The notes under the pieces: model-generated
What the model was told of the DNA's origin: nothing
The model's input: the letters and a program-made list of their open reading frames with translations, nothing else
The model's database searches: none
In this document: piece by piece, positions 49,866 through 60,515 of the stretch
Layout: each line of letters opens with the position of its first letter
How positions within the stretch are numbered: the stretch's first letter is position 1
NCBI GenBank assembly: GCA_036785705.1
Contig: JAWUZG010000295.1
Coordinates: forward strand, 248,001-312,000
Origin: Acanthornis magna
Lineage: Eukaryota > Chordata > Aves > Passeriformes > Acanthizidae
Direction of reading: 5' to 3'
Length of the DNA: 64,000 nt
Position numbers and translations under genes: made by a program

Positions 49866-51759
49866 GTTTTTTGCATCATTACTCTGGGTTTAGATTTTGG
49901 GTTCAGATCTGTTTCTTGAATTGGCCACCCCAAGGTTTTCTGAAGTCTGAAACACAGAACCAAGCTGGTGTTTAACTTCAGCCATTCTCTGTTGGTTGCT
50001 GTAGGTCTCTCTTAAAGGACTGTAGGAGGTGATCTTTCCTGTAGATAAAATACAGGAATTGACATAAGGCTATGCCATCCATCTCAGTCAAGTGAAGTAA
50101 CTTTCTGTTTCAAAATCTTCTCTTTCACCTGAAGTATTACATTTCTGCTTACCCAGAAACTCACTATTATTGCTTGAATGAGCAGCAGTGTAATCCTCTG
50201 AGGTGCTGGTGTCCAAGGGGCCAGGAAGGCAATGAAAACTCCAACCAGTGTAGTGTGAAAGCTCCCAGGTAGAGCTGCCTGGGGACTTTGCAATATGAGC
50301 TGCACTGATTTTTCTTGCACCACAGAGTAAGGGATTACACTGCACTGCTCCTGCTGCAGGATGGGGATGAGGATGAAAACTGGTCATGGAGAGAAGAGCC
50401 CTATTGAGCTGAGTGAGGGGTATGAGTGTCCAAGGAGAGGGTAGTCTTTGCCAGACTGGCCCACATGTGCTGCCCCCTCTGTGGGGAAGTGTGGCAAACC
50501 TCAGTCAGCAGCAGCAGCGAAATGTCACAAACCAGAAGAGGGAGGGAAGTGTATAGTCAGAATAAAAATATTAGCAAGTAGTGTTTCTTACCTCTGTCTT
50601 CCTTTCTCCTGGGAGGAAAAGGTAAAATAAGCCCCCAAAGTGCTTTGCTGTTCTGCCTGTGTGACCTGTGTTCCACTGCAGAGGTCAGAGGAGCCATGGT
50701 GGTGCAGCTGGGTGAGAAGTGGGAGTCACAGGTAATCCTCTTTGCACTTACTCTCCAGAGGATTTCAATTTCCAGGGTAGTCTGAGGTCTGCAATTTGAG
50801 AGTGATCCTGTAGGACAGCAACACTGAAAGGAATGTTGCAGTAGGTGGAGGGGTGCTGAGCTGTGGTGAGCCACCCCTGTGCAGTGGCACTGAGGCACAC
50901 AAAGACCCAGGGAGCTGCTGGCACTGGGATGTACAGCCCACTGTGTGGTGCACACCCCTCTTCAGGGACATCAGCGTCACAGCCATGTCCTGGTGGCTTT
51001 TCCATGCCCTCAGTGCATCTCCTTGCTTGTCTTCTGTTGAGGATTCTGCAAATGATGCTGTAAGAGCAAGTACCACTTCTCCCAGGCTTCTGTGTTGTTG
51101 TTGAAGCAGGTGATGTGTGGTGGAGTGGAGCATCTTCTCAAGTGAAATGCAGCCTGTTGTCAATGAAAGGCCAGATCTGGCTCTTCTCAGCCAAACCCTT
51201 TTTGTCAGAACTAGGAAGAACATCAGAAGCAGGCTCCAGAAATGTGGAATCCACTGTATGATTGCATTTGGTTACTTAATTCAGAATTCACTCCAAAACT
51301 AGAGAAGACCATTTTCTGACCTTTTCAGCTGAGTAAAGCTGTAGGTGCCTGTTGTCTCTCTGGAAGGGTGTGTAAAAACTCTGTTCCTCTTGGTGCAAGA
51401 AGCCATGAATGATTATCTTTCAGGAGCAGAGCATCTCTCCTCCCAGAACAGCTGGGATTAGCTCAGTAGTGAATCCATAAGCTGCATGGTTTGGTTTGTC
51501 TTTTTTTCCAGAAAACCCACTTTATTTTACACCAGGCATGGAGAAGATGTAGAGGGATAATCTCTCTGCTCCTTTTTCACCTCTGAAAAGTAGCATCATT
51601 CAGGATGTGATTCTCCACTTGGGAATCCTTCTTACATAAAGTTGCTTATGGATTCTGGCTTTTCTGCTTCATCCAAGGATTATGCACACTTTGTCAGTTT
51701 TCACTGAGCTCTTTTTGCTTTTGGTATAAATACACAATTCCTATTCATGAGGGGGGAAA
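49866..51759. other. Non-coding DNA with a GC-richer core
   Basis: 50640-51240 is distinctly GC-richer and carries frames on both strands (minus 152 codons at 50765-51223 and 132 codons at 50557-50955; plus 83 codons at 50853-51104). They share the same bases in different frames and match no protein I know. I regard them as chance frames in GC-rich sequence. Confidence 0.45.
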
Positions 51760-51890
51760 AAAAGCAGCTTTAGTTATGCCTGTCCACGACAAAACCTAAT
51801 TTGATTATGTGGCATAATTTAACCTTTTAAAGGCATAACGTGACCTTTTATCAGGGGGAGCTGCTTTAATTAAGCTAAACCAGAGAAGAC
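51760..51890. promoter_or_regulatory. Conserved-looking block with 21-bp repeat
   Basis: The core contains two copies of GGCATAA-5N-CCTTTTA spaced 21 bases apart (51811-51829 and 51832-51850). The second copy reads CGTGACCTTTTA and contains TGACCTTT, the reverse of an AAAGGTCA nuclear-receptor half-site. It is followed by GCTTTAATTAAGC, a palindromic homeodomain-like site. The sequence is not simple repeat or transposon. Enhancer identity is inferred from motif texture. Confidence 0.25.
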
Positions 51891-54800
51891 TGTGTCTTCT
51901 GTGCTTCTGAAAAGACAGAAGAATTTTGGAAATGCTTTACACTGCTTGGAATACAGGAGACAGCCAAGAGCCTGTGCTAACAGATCTTGCTGAAAGAGGC
52001 ATTTGTAGGAGAAAGTGAGGCTTTAAATGTGCCAGCAGTGGTGGCAGGGAAGCACCTTTCCATGTTGTCCTTGTAAGGGAGAAGATGATGCTTTTTAACC
52101 ATTCTGCACTTAACAGGCTGAATGTGGAGATGAGGTTTTGCTTCTAAGCCTCCTCTAGTTCTCAAAGCACAGGGAGTTGTCCAGCCACATCAGAGCAACT
52201 TACTTGCAGCTGAATCAGAAATCTGTATGCAAAAATCTTATTCTTGGTAATTATTCAGAAGATCTTAACATTTCCTGTGGGATAAATTGAGGTTTCTGTA
52301 AGCCTCCATAGATTTCTTCTTTTAAAACTGCTGTTGAAGACAGTTCCACAGATAAAATCTTTTATGTCTATTTTTCACAAATCTGTATGTGTGAGAGAAA
52401 TCAAGATAGAATCAAGATTACATGGAATGCTTCAGTAATACTACATACACATTTCATTGCTAAACTTTGTGTGTAGAAAGTGATTAGAAGTTTTAGAGTT
52501 AAGGTAAAAGAATAAAATATATTGGTTTGCATTAATGATTTATATCAAATAAGTGATCTGGTAATTAAGGTTGAAATGGTGCTAGAATTTAAATCTTAAA
52601 TTCTGGCATACATAACTTCTCTTTCTATTTCCTAGGGTCAAAATTTCACTTATATAGTCTCAATCTTTAATTTTATTTAAAGTAGTGATTGAAGAATAAC
52701 TGTTCTTTCATAATTTCTCCTTCTAAACTTGGAAGAAGCTGTTTAGAAATTATTCATAGTCTTTTGAAAATCCTGGCCACTTTAAAACATAGTTTCCAGT
52801 AGAATTTTCTCAGCATGTGAAAAATGGCTCAGAATTTGTACCTTTGATCCCTCTAAATGCTCTGCTGTTGTTGCATAGACCACATACTAACCATAAAATA
52901 GAAGTCAGAGCCAGCTATCAGGTTTGGATACATGTATGCCTTTTCCCAACTTTTCTCAGTCAAAAATTAATAGTTTTACAAGCTCCCTACCTGTAAATGT
53001 CAAGGTGTCATTTGCATAGATTTCAAAGTTTTAATCTGTCCAAATTTAAACTTGGCCAGGACCTAACAGGTTTTCAACCTGAAACTCCAAATCCAATTTC
53101 TTGGCCCATATTTATTTTACAAGGAAGATGACCTTGATATGTATGTCAATATCCTAAGCTCTTAGTTTAGCTTTTGCTAAATAAATTGACAGAATTGTGT
53201 ATTTCATTATAGCACAGTCCTGACCCAGTGCAACAGGAAAATTCCTAGAAAATTCAGTGGAGCCTGATTTTCATACACTGTAGTTTGAGACCTATGTAAG
53301 AAAGAGCCCTAAAACATTGTAGCTGATGCAAAATTAGAGAATTGGCCTTGCATTTGTTTTCCTAAGTTTTCACCGATTTAGTTGACATTTTTTAGTTTCT
53401 TAAATTGTCAAGAGTATTTTGATAATTCCTTTTGATAAGACATGAGCAGAGGAAAAGTCTGGGTTTGCTTCACTGAATATTTTCCCATTTGTGCTTCTGG
53501 ACTTGAATAATCTAAGGCAAACTCACTATTTTCCTCTTTGTCATCTTCAGTGCAGCCAATGCGAAAGAGCTGAGATTAGGAAACTTATTATGTGATAAGA
53601 ACTCCAGCAATTATAATGTTGGGTTTTCACTTCTTAATACTCCCTTCTATTTCCTGTGAACATCAACATACTCAACAATTTATGCCCCATTGAAAGTCCA
53701 GTATTTGATAGTTTAGACAGAAACTTTCTTTTTCTGCAATGTGCAGTTTCTCTTCCTATACTGGAATCTTTAAATACTCAGTTGGCAATTCCTATTATAG
53801 TTGATTATTTGGACCAGGCAAATTGCCGAATAAAAGGTTTGTAAATGATCTGCTTTATATTTGTGCGGTCCTCAAAGGACTGAAATTTGCTTTGGGGAAA
53901 AGCAAACGACCAAGTAATAACATTTTCTTTTTTTTAAAGCACTGCCAGAAACTTAATTTCAGAGAGCTTTTTATTATTAAATTTCCCAGCCTTCCTTTCA
54001 AGCACGTTATTAGGAACATGGCTCATTTATTTGGGAGAGGGAGGAAAGCACTGAAGAAGGGGGAGATAAAGGTGAAAAGCAAGCTCATTAATTCATATTG
54101 TGATCTAAGTGTAGAGTTCATGTTGGCAACAATTTCAGTTTTCTAATGTGCAGTCATTGTGAAAGACTGATTCTAACATGCAAACCTCAAAGAAGTGAGA
54201 AAATTGTTTCTCTTCTTTTTTTTGGAGCTCATTTATATTGAAATTTTTAAGGCCTTTGGAATTTTCAAGTGGTTCTCCTAGAGCAGGTGAAAAAGACCTT
54301 TGCTCTTTAACAGAAGGAGCCAGAGAAATCAAGTTTTTGCTTGTTTCACTTACAAACTAGATGCAGCTTTGAGCACTGGGCTTGAGTTTGATGCTGTTAG
54401 AAAAGTGAAGTCTAGGTAATAGATATAATGCAAGGAGGAACTGATCATTCTTCTGGGTTGTGGTCTGTAAATGTCTTTTTGTTTATTTCTATTCATGGCT
54501 TAGCAGTTGGCACCTAACTTTTAGGAAGAGAGCATTTCTCTCCAGCCTACAAAATAAAGCTGTCCTGGAAGGGTGCAACAAAGGAGGTCAGTGCTGCTAT
54601 TAGTTACATAATAAATGCTTTTTTTCTTCTCAGTGAAAGGCAGAAATTCTGTGAGCCCACTTAAAGCATGGGGACAATCCAAAGCCTAAGTTTGTCCATG
54701 ACAGCTGAGAAAGCTGACTGGAAACTGGAACTTCCATTCCCCAGGAGAGCTGAACATTTTTTAATTTTCTGTCATTCTACTTGGAAAAATTAGCATTCTG

Positions 54801-55277
54801 TAATATGCTGGTTTAGGGGCATAGAAATATTTCAAGTTCAGTATTGTTCAAATTGACAAGAATGTTCCTGTTTCTGTTTGTTTACCAAACCTAATCTGAT
54901 TAAATTAATATTTTCAAGAGCAAACAGCTTTCTCAAGAAATGCCTTTGCTATTTGTTATCAGGGGATTGTGGACACATTTCTCTAAGCGAAGGCCATAAT
55001 TTTCTGTCCATTCAATTTAACTACTTTTCTGCTTTTTCTGTGAACCATCCAAGCTGGAGCTCTGAGCTGTTGGCTGTCCCTCCCCAGCAGCTGTTTCTGT
55101 AGTGTGTGGGTCTTGTCAAGGAAAACACTGAATACGTTCCTGCTTTCCTTAGCACCATTGATGAGATGTTTCTGGCTTCCTGAAATCACTGTCAGGCACA
55201 GGGAGAGCTCTGAGGAGCTGTATGCTCCTGGTGCTTTTAGAATTTGAGATCAGGAAAACTCTTCTATTCCACTTTAC
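51891..55277. other. Unique AT-rich non-coding DNA
   Basis: No repeat family is recognised. A 107-codon plus frame at 53823-54146 resembles nothing known. I see nothing else. Confidence 0.5.
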
Positions 55278-55793
55278 TTGCTTGAGCTCATTCCTCAAAG
55301 CACTTGCTGCTGCCTTATTTATACAACTTTTTCAGGCCTCCTTGTTGCAGATTTTGTCTTTCACAGGGTTTGGTCATTCTGGCAGCCTGATTACTATTTT
55401 GCATGCTTATTCTCTCTGAGCATAACCCACGGGCAGTTACTGTGCTGCAAGACTAAGGACAGGGCTGCTCTACAACGAGTGGTCTTGTTCAATGGGAAAG
55501 GATGGATCTGCAATGGCAACTGGGTGGGGGCGGCAGTGCAGACGATGTACTTCTTACAAGTGGCTCATGGTGGGCTAGGAAAGTGTGACAGACAGCACAG
55601 GCCTGAAGGAATGCACCATACTCTTTTAGAAATCACAAAGATAGTAACAATCAGCTGGGGGGAGGCAGCTGGAGCAAGGCAGAATAGGCACATTTTGCTT
55701 TCCTGTCTCACAAAGAGGTTCTGTGGGGTAGAGCAGGCACAAGCTGTCAGGTATACCTTCAGGTGTTTGGGGGATGCAGTGTTACAGCATTAG
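55278..55793 (+). other. Longest open frame (171 codons), probably not a gene
   Basis: The frame starts with ATG and ends with TAG. Its composition is ordinary, with many Cys, His and Trp scattered without a motif I recognise. There is no signal peptide, no recognisable domain and no visible promoter. The first third overlaps a 65-codon frame at 55222-55419 in another frame. A frame this long is expected about once by chance in 64 kb read six ways, especially in a locally GC-richer patch. A lineage-specific gene or a lncRNA exon cannot be excluded. Confidence 0.12.
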
Positions 55794-57764
55794 TGTGAAA
55801 AGTGAAAAAGCTATTGGCACTTTTGCAAGAAATGGAGGGGAAAAACCTTGCCACCACTATTCAACAACGCTAAAAAGTCCCAAACAAAACAATTTTTGTG
55901 AAAGTTTGCTCTAGAGAAACACAGAGAAAAGTTTTGGAAAACAATCTGGTGCCAATATGTAGCGTATATGTAGTAGTTTTTTTACTGTAAATCAGGTCCT
56001 GTTGCATAATTTTTTCCTCTGACCTTCACTTTTCTATGAACTTTGCAAACCCCATATAAGATGATGGGATTCTGATGGGGAAACATTTCCAGAAATCTTC
56101 TGCTAGGCTTCTTTTTTATTTTCTTCTTAAACCTATAGCTGTGTATCTTTTAGCATAATGTGGACTGTTTGGACTGTTTAATTTGCCTGGTATGTCCTTC
56201 TTGTCCTGGTGTTGCTAGAGTAAAAAGTGAGGTTGTTTAGTCCTGTTGCATCAGAACATTGCCTTGCTGGTTTTTGCAGCCTATTTCTGGGGCTGTTCTG
56301 GTTGGAAGGACTCTTTCTGGAACATGGTTGGCATTGTCAATAGTATTTCAAAGGAAGAGCTCTCAAAGGAGCATTTACCATGAAAATCAATCTTCCTTCA
56401 CTCTTCTGAGTATACATCACCCGATGTGTTTACTCTTTTCATGGCTGATGATTTGCAGACATCCCATATTCTACAAATATACTTCTCCCTACACAGCTCC
56501 TCCATCTGACAACGTCACAGTTTATAGCAGAAAGACTTGTTATTAGTCCCAAAGCTTCTGACCTTGCACACTCCTATTAAATTTCATCCCATTTCTATTA
56601 CCCTTCCAGATAATCCAGCCCCTGCTCTGTGAACCCCCAACTCTCCCTCCAGACATGTAGGTCTCAGGGAATCTATTTGTTTGTTTTTATACTTTTGTGC
56701 CAGTCATTAATACAAGTATTAAGTGAGATTGGTCTCAACCCCAGTCTTCGAGGGTTTTTCATTATTAACCTTCTTGAAGTTTAACAATTCCCTTCCTGCC
56801 ACATGCTCCTCTAACAGGCTATAGCTAAGGGGAGGGGAAGCCTGCCCTGGCCCCCGTGACCCCTTTCAGCAGATGCCTTTGGGGCACAGGGCAGGCTGCC
56901 CTTTCCCTGATCGCCACTGGGAAGCCTTGGAGGAGGAGCTGCTGGAGCAGAGCTGACAAGTTCACATGGTGAGCTCTGCCTCTGCAGCCAGGAGAGGCAG
57001 AGAGACACAGCCAGCCTTTGGAGATGGCAGGGGATATATGAAAGGGCAGCAAGAAAGGCCTTGTAGAATTTTCTTTGATCCAGGAAATGAGCAGGTATTG
57101 CTCAGCTGAAAGCCTGGCTGGAGGAAAGGGCCTGCCCTGCCAGGGCCCCGAGGCTGGGGGAGAGATTTATTTGCAGTCCCCTTTGCTTTCACTCTTTCAC
57201 TCAGCAGAGATGAGGACAGATATTTCTTCTGTTAATAGAGTTTACTGCTCCAGCTGGCATTCGAACAAAACCGCCTTTCTGAGATGCTGAGGTACTCCAC
57301 TCAGGCAATAGATCTCAGCACTTAATCCTAAAACCTCCTGTTGATTTGAGGTCTGCTAGAGTTACAAAAGAATAAAAAAAATAAAGTAGAACGCTGAGAA
57401 ACAACCTCCCTTTCACCAGGCGGTACAACATAAGGCATTGTACTAAATCTGACTAAAGGTGTTTATAGCAACACAGAACTTGCAGAGTCTTGCAGTGCCA
57501 AATGTGTGAGTCTAGTGGGTTGAATTTGTTAGTTTATTGATGATTGCACACATTTAGTCTTTTGGAAGAATAAATTACTCAGTATAACAATACACAGTAA
57601 TGATAGCCTTTTCTGACTTTGTGTGGTCAGAAATGATGTATAGAGACAAAATACTAAACACCATGTTTTGTGGACAATAGTTGTTAGGAGTAAAGTGTGT
57701 TTTCTTTTGTTACAACACTTATGAACATGTCAAAGTTGAGATACCATACTGATGCTTGTGCTGA
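55794..57764. other. Unique non-coding DNA
   Basis: 56800-57180 is GC-rich with overlapping frames on both strands (65-76 codons) and no recognisable product. The rest is AT-rich. A small GTTTGGACT tandem occurs at about 56160-56180. Confidence 0.45.
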
Positions 57765-57840
57765 TACTTAGCACTTTGCATGTTCACAGCCCTGTACAAA
57801 CATTAATGAACCAATGTAAACAGTCATTTTCATCATGTGG
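57765..57840 (-). mobile_element. MIR/L2-type SINE remnant, minus orientation
   Basis: CTTAGCACTTTGCATGTTCA, then CAGCCCTGTACAAACATTAA and TGAACCAATG match the reversed MIR/L2 3' end (AGCACTTT..., AAAGCACTTTACAAACATTAA, CTAATT...). The typical CCCATTTTACAG block downstream is not recognisable, so only the terminal part survives. Confidence 0.5.
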
Positions 57841-59789
57841 CTTAATATAATAAGGCATTGTGAACCTTGTTTTGCCTCTGTATGCACAAGGGATTGTAAT
57901 TTACGCTCCTTTCCATGCGCAATGAAGGCTATTCCTGTCATCTACCCTCTCACAATCATCCTTTTCCTGTGCAGTTCCCACTGAAGGGGGGGACAGGGCT
58001 CTAAAGAGCCTGGGCCATAATTTGGTTGGCTCTCTTCCAGCTTTCTAGATGGTGCCAGTTTGCTCCAGGCTTCCTCTGTACTATATCATTGCAAATCCCT
58101 TTTTGAGGGGTGTCGTTTCCCCCACATCTGGAATTACCTCTCTCACTGCACTGCCAGGAATAAAAGCCCACCTGCATTTCAAAAGTGCATGTCTGCTACG
58201 TTGTCTTACACATTTGTCAGCAGGAAAGCACTGCCTGCATTGTGCTATTTTTTAAAATTTATTTTATTTTAGAATGTTAGTTACCCTTTTGCTTCAAGCT
58301 AGGAGTATGTGCATCTATTTTGCCAGCATGATTTCAAAGAGCTGTATTTCAGATATTAAGTGTGCACTCTCAGGACTTGCAAGAGCTCGAGCAAGTAAAT
58401 TAGCAGACCAGAATGAAGTCAAGTGAAGTACCAAAGGGCTCCAGATACTTTAGGATTACAGCAGAAAGCATAATATGAGGGCCAGCTCTCCCAGTTGTTG
58501 AAAGTGTGCTTGGAGAGAGGTGAGAAGACACCAGCCTCTACCAGCTGGTGCTAACTCCCACAGCACTGATTACAAGCTGAAGAAATCTTTACTGGTGGTA
58601 TCTCCATATCATACCCAGCTGTGAGCAGGGAATTGCCTTTGTAGCCAAACTGGCCATGTCCTGTGAGACCACAGGATTTATTGACTTCATGGCATCATCA
58701 GGCTCTTTTGCCTCCAGGAATGGTTAGCCTCTTTGCACAAAAGGTTAAGGTGAAAGGTGTGGGTGTTAATGTTATTTATGCTGTTAGTGGACTACAGAGT
58801 TCCACACTGGCTAAAATGTGATGAATTGAGCAGAAATAATTGAAGTCTGTGTCCTGCACAGTGTTGAGGGGAGACATGCACCTGACAGCTGATACAGTTA
58901 AGCATTTGCAGCTTAAAGGTGCATATCCTCTGTGCTTCTTGGGGAGCAAACAGGAGTTGAATTATTCACGTTATTCAGTGCAGATGTCTGGCTTTTAGTC
59001 TCATCATTCATCATTGCTCAGCAAACACCTGTGTTCATACATTGCATCATAAATACTGCAAAATGAATTGTGAATTTTATGCTCCTTGAATAGAACTCGG
59101 ACTCACAGCCACACAATAAGATGCACAATGACCATGCTGTATTACTTGTTAAGTATATATTGGAGAATGATGGTTGAACCCTGTTACTTCTGGATATATG
59201 AGAGATATATTTCTGGATTTATTTTTTATACTTAATACACCCTGGGCCAGCAGGGGATTGTGCTCTGTTGGGCTAGACTTAGGCATGCCAAAATCATGTC
59301 TGTGATGAGACTCCCTGTAATGCTATTTTTAAATTTATTGATTGAAGGGGCTAAAGTAGGTCTGTAATTTGTTTTGTCTTGTAATTTTGAAAGCATCAAC
59401 TTTAAGAAGTCTCATTCATATTGATAGCCACAGTGATGAGCTCAGGAACTGAATGTAGGGCCAGACAAGAATTCCGCAGGTCAAAGGTACAAACCTTGTA
59501 AAAAATCCTGAATTATTCTGGCCTTTCTTGGGAAGAAAGGTAAAGAAAAACTCCATATCTACTTGGACAAAGAACTGCTTTCAAAACATACCTTAAGAAG
59601 TGGACAAAAAGCTTAAAGCAAATGAAAAACACAGCTTTATTGTTGCCGTTAGGAAAAACGAGGATAAAATTAAATTGCTGCACTGGTTTAAATCTTGCAA
59701 AATAGGTGAAAAGAGTAGTACCTTATGTATATCAGTTCATCAGTCATAAGAAACTGGCTGGTCAAGTCACTAGAGTAAAAGGACTCTAA
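57841..59789. other. Unique non-coding DNA
   Basis: Mixed composition with no repeat family, gene or RNA recognised. Two overlapping frames (68 and 70 codons) at 58049-58272 look like chance. Confidence 0.5.
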
Positions 59790-60110
59790 AAGAAGTTGAA
59801 AGAGACCTCCAGGAGGTCATCTAGTACAGTCCCTTGTTCAGGGCAGGTCTGATTAGATCAGGTTTCTGTGTCAGGGCTGTGTCCACTCAAATCTTGAATA
59901 TCTCCAAAGAGGGAGATCTGCAGCTCCTCTGGGCAAGCTGCAATATTTGACTACCTTGTCTTAAAAAACCTTGTCTTAAAAAATGTTTTCTTAAAAAAGG
60001 TTCAACAGAACTGTATTGCAGTGGCTGGGGACAGATAACAAGAACTGTTGATGGAGTGTGAGCCACCACTCCAAGAGATTTCCACCAGTCTGGAAATGAC
60101 TGACCAGTGT
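59790..60110 (-). mobile_element. CR1 LINE 3' region, minus strand
   Basis: The plus strand reads GAAAGAGACCTCCAGGAGGT, CATCTAGTACAGTCCCTTG, TCAGGGCTGTGTCCACTCAA, TCTTGAATATCTCCAAAGA and CTCTGGGCAAGCTGCAATA. It then becomes more diverged through GTTCAACAGAACTGTATTGC and GAGCCACCACTCCAAGAG. Reversed, this is the CR1 3' untranslated region and the preceding block. The outer tail repeats are missing, and three 15-bp units have expanded within it at 59954-59998. It is not coding. Confidence 0.8.
59954..59998. repeat. 15-bp tandem repeat, three copies, inside CR1
   Basis: Units CCTTGTCTTAAAAAA, CCTTGTCTTAAAAAA and TGTTTTCTTAAAAAA. The first two are identical. The expansion lies at the point where CR1 copies carry a run corresponding to AAAAAGTTTTTTCTTAT, so it probably arose by slippage after insertion. 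Confidence 0.85.
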
Positions 60111-60269
60111 GTACTGGTGTGTTCTGCTAAGCCATACCATAAACCACCACCAGCAGCCACTAGTGACGTGCTGACGAAAAAAGAAAATGACACTTGAAAG
60201 TTATTGGCTCAGGAATTTCCAGAGTGGGTTTTTTTAAATGTAGCTCAAGTCCCGCTAGAGGTGAAATCA

Positions 60270-60515
60270 AAAGTGGAGCAGGTACAAAGCAGGGCTGTGA
60301 AAATGATTGATTATGGGCAATAGGGAGGAATAAGAGTGTTTGCTGTTCAGAGAAGTCAAATGAAGTCTTTGAAAGGCTTCTTACTGCTCTCTGTAAGTTC
60401 ATTACTGCTAATAGGTATAATGGGAAGAAATAGATGAAGACTGTTAATTAGAAAAAGGTTTTAAACAAGAACATGGTGAGGCCTTGGAGCAGCTTTCAGA
60501 AGGAGCAGTTGTAAA
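60270..60515 (+). mobile_element. Diverged CR1-like fragment, plus strand
   Basis: GTGGAGCAGGTACAAAGCAG followed by GGCTGTGAAAATGATTG resembles the CR1 block 'TGGAGAAGGTGCAGAGAAGGGC.ACAAAAATGATT'. Further on, AGAACATGGTGAGGCCTTGG and AGCAGCTTTCAGAAGGAGC resemble 'AGGGTGGTGAGGCACTGGAACAGGTTGCCCAGAG'. The order is correct, but divergence is high and the intervening part is not clearly alignable by eye. Confidence 0.45.

Noticed and set aside
50765..51223. 152-codon minus-strand frame with plus-strand frames across it
   Set aside because: Several mutually exclusive frames share the GC-richer patch and none shows a known motif.
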